From a virus: a stretch of 20,742 bases of DNA. The notes beneath the pieces were generated by a model, which was not told the DNA's origin, made no database searches, and saw nothing but the letters and a program-made list of their open reading frames with translations. A program made the position numbers and the translations under genes. Below are positions 19,106 through 20,742 of the stretch, one piece after another (position 1 is the stretch's first letter; each line of letters opens with the position of its first letter). The stretch lies in the IMG/VR virus record IMGVR_UViG_3300031706_000063, positions 1 through 20,742 of that record. One strand, written 5' to 3'.

Positions 19106-20742
19106 ATGAGTGGTTTTTTTGGTGACAATCCGACAGACACGGTCGTTGGGTCTACTGACGCGACAGAATCAACAATCTCAGAAGATGCAGTCACGCAGAC
19201 GGACACAGCCGGCGGTTTTTACCAGGGGTCGCCCGACCAAACCACAACCGATGCCTACACAGCCGATGCCCTAACATCTAAAAGCGCGGCGGCAACGTCA
19301 GAATCTAATGCGGCAACGTCTGAATCTAATGCGGCAACGTCGGCCACAAATTCGGCAACGTCGGCCACAAATTCGGCTGCATCTGAATCGTCGGTTTCCA
19401 ATAACGCGTCTGCCGCCGCTCAATCCGCTTCACAGGCTTTATCATCAAAGAATGCATCGGTGGTTGCGAAGGGAGCCGCAGAAACCGCAGAAACAAATAG
19501 TGCCAACTCTGCCACAGCGTCTTCCAACTCGGCCACAGCTTCTGCCAACTCTGCGACAGCAAGTGCCAACTCTGCGACAGCGTCCGAAGCCTCAAAAGCC
19601 ACATCCACGACAAAGGCATCTGAGGCGAGTACCTCCGCTTCAACAGCCGCTACAAAGTCGGGTGACTCAGAGACAGCTAGGGCCGCTTCCGTGGTTGCTA
19701 AAGATGCATCGGTAGTTGCGAAAAATGAAAGTGTTGCAGCTAAAGTATTGTCCGTTGCGGCTAAAGATGCAAGCGTTGTAGCAAAGAATGCCGCCGTAAC
19801 TGCTCAGAATAATTCTTCAGCAAGCGCACAAACTGCAACAACGAAAGCATCTGAAGCAAGTACCTCCGCAGGAACCGCGACCACGAAAGCTTCGCAAGCT
19901 GCTACTTCAGCGACTGCGAGTGAGTCTAGTAAAGTTGCATCGGTAGCCGCTAAAGATGCTGCTCTTGCGGCTTTAGACAGCTTTGATGACAGATACTTAG
20001 GCAGTAAGTCTGGAAGTGCGCCTACGGTCGATAACGATGGTGATTCACTGGCTTCTGGAATGCTGTATTTCGACACAGATACAGACGCAATGAAAGTCTA
20101 TGATGGTAGCCAGTGGTTGAATGCATATGCTTCGCTCTCTGGTGCGCTATTGGCGACGAGTAATTTATCTGACCTCAATAACGCAGGCACAGCCAGGACG
20201 AACCTTGGCCTTGGTACTGCGGCTACGACAGCGGCAAGTGCGTATGCTACTGCGGCGCAGGGTTCTAAGGTCGATGGCATTGAAGCCTCTGCAACCGCTG
20301 ATCAAAGCAACGCAGAGATTCGAGCGGCTGTCGAAGCCGCATCAGATTCTAATGTTTTCACCGATTCTGACCATACAAAGTTAAACGCCATAGCTAGTGG
20401 CGCAACAAATGTGACCAACAACAATCAACTGACAAATGGCGCAGGCTACGTTACAACTGACACCAACACTACTTACTCGGTTGGTGATGGTGGCCTTACT
20501 CAGATTAACTTTACTTCTGCTGACCATACAAAGTTAAACGGTATTGCAGCTAACGCTAACAACTACACTTTGCCGTTTACAAACAACTCTACCAACTGGA
20601 ACACTGCGTACACCTATTCTCAGTTAGGGCATTTGCCTTTAGCAGGCGGTACGTTGACTGGATTCTTAAAAATCACAGATGCCCTAGCCGCTAACTCCCC
20701 TCTATTGGATTTACATAATTCTACTAACGGCGGAAATGTTGA
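19106..20742 (+). CDS. Tail fibre protein, N-terminal part (3' end beyond window)
   Basis: From ATG 19106 the frame is open to the window edge for 545 codons without a stop, so the gene is partial. The first 60 residues are a likely virion-attachment part. Residues about 60-290 are Ala/Ser/Thr-rich with repeats (AATSESN, ATSATNS, then ASVVAKDA and TKASEAST), as in lambda-like side-tail fibres forming long trimeric coiled stalks. Next come YLGSKSGSAPTVDNDG (about 296) and GMLYFDTDTDAMKVYDGSQW, a segment common in phage fibres. The repeated DHTKLN units (about 422 and 473) then lead toward the receptor-binding part. The start is two bases after the adaptor stop. Confidence 0.85.
   Translation, partial: MSGFFGDNPTDTVVGSTDATESTISEDAVTQTDTAGGFYQGSPDQTTTDAYTADALTSKSAAATSESNAATSESNAATSATNSATSATNSAASESSVSNNASAAAQSASQALSSKNASVVAKGAAETAETNSANSATASSNSATASANSATASANSATASEASKATSTTKASEASTSASTAATKSGDSETARAASVVAKDASVVAKNESVAAKVLSVAAKDASVVAKNAAVTAQNNSSASAQTATTKASEASTSAGTATTKASQAATSATASESSKVASVAAKDAALAALDSFDDRYLGSKSGSAPTVDNDGDSLASGMLYFDTDTDAMKVYDGSQWLNAYASLSGALLATSNLSDLNNAGTARTNLGLGTAATTAASAYATAAQGSKVDGIEASATADQSNAEIRAAVEAASDSNVFTDSDHTKLNAIASGATNVTNNNQLTNGAGYVTTDTNTTYSVGDGGLTQINFTSADHTKLNGIAANANNYTLPFTNNSTNWNTAYTYSQLGHLPLAGGTLTGFLKITDALAANSPLLDLHNSTNGGNV
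19289..19372. repeat. 21-bp tandem repeats in the tail fibre gene
   Basis: Seven-codon units start at 19289, 19310, 19331 and 19352, the first two differing by one base, and encode AATSESN and variants. Such repeats can change copy number by slippage or recombination and so alter fibre length. Confidence 0.7.
20369..20540. repeat. 19-bp direct repeat encoding DHTKLN
   Basis: The 19 bases 20369-20387 recur at 20522-20540, encoding the same DHTKLN motif 51 codons apart. This fibre motif is often repeated in phage tail fibres. Confidence 0.75.

Noticed and set aside
19308-19715. 135-codon rightward ORF rich in Arg, Gln and Pro
   Set aside because: It is another frame of the repetitive tail fibre gene. 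Its low-complexity sequence follows directly from the repeats.

Overview
The window looks like part of a tailed double-stranded DNA phage (or prophage), most likely a podovirus-type phage of a proteobacterium. The capsid, adaptor and portal genes resemble the SU10/BPP-1-like group, and the base composition is moderate. No host gene, integrase, lysis gene, tRNA or rRNA is visible. The host assignment is inference only.

Layout. Positions 1-554 hold the end of a rightward operon: a Cys-rich fragment, a 60-aa protein and a 69-aa HTH-like protein. It meets a leftward replication operon (6167 down to 737) across a structured convergent intergenic region. In transcription order the leftward operon is a DUF2800 PD-(D/E)XK nuclease, a DUF2815 protein, a small HTH-like protein, a family A DNA polymerase, a C5-cytosine methyltransferase with a second long ORF nested inside it in the +1 frame, and a DUF3310 protein. 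At 6199-6233 two promoters overlap face to face inside one inverted repeat. One drives the leftward operon. The other drives a rightward early operon: a Cro/YdaS-like regulator, a 45-aa protein, a primase-polymerase/SF3-type helicase and a zinc-ribbon protein. Positions 9207-10796 carry tiny accessory genes with their own operator-promoters, identical ribosome-binding leaders and UUCG hairpins, ending at a rho-independent terminator at about 10822.

Positions 10844-11642 are nearly gene-free. They hold direct repeats, a 292-bp interrupted palindrome containing ten copies of the heptamer CTCAGGG/CCCTGAG, 9-bp iterons beside an AT-rich stretch, and three 20-bp-phased repeats with a palindromic core. 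After these comes the late promoter and the rightward morphogenesis operon: small and large terminase, portal, two small proteins, scaffold, major capsid protein, an unknown protein, head-tail adaptor, and a tail fibre that runs off the right edge.

How it fits together. A recurring operator (A/T)CAAC-N5-GTTGT sits at the early rightward promoters and the terminase promoter, with a copy inside the leftward operon and a degenerate copy at the leftward promoter. This suggests one repressor, possibly the Cro-like protein, coordinates the modules. The replication set (prim-pol/helicase, polymerase, nuclease, DUF2815) looks largely self-sufficient. The most notable features are the nested reading frame in the methyltransferase, the operator regulon, and the repeat-rich palindrome between the early and late modules.
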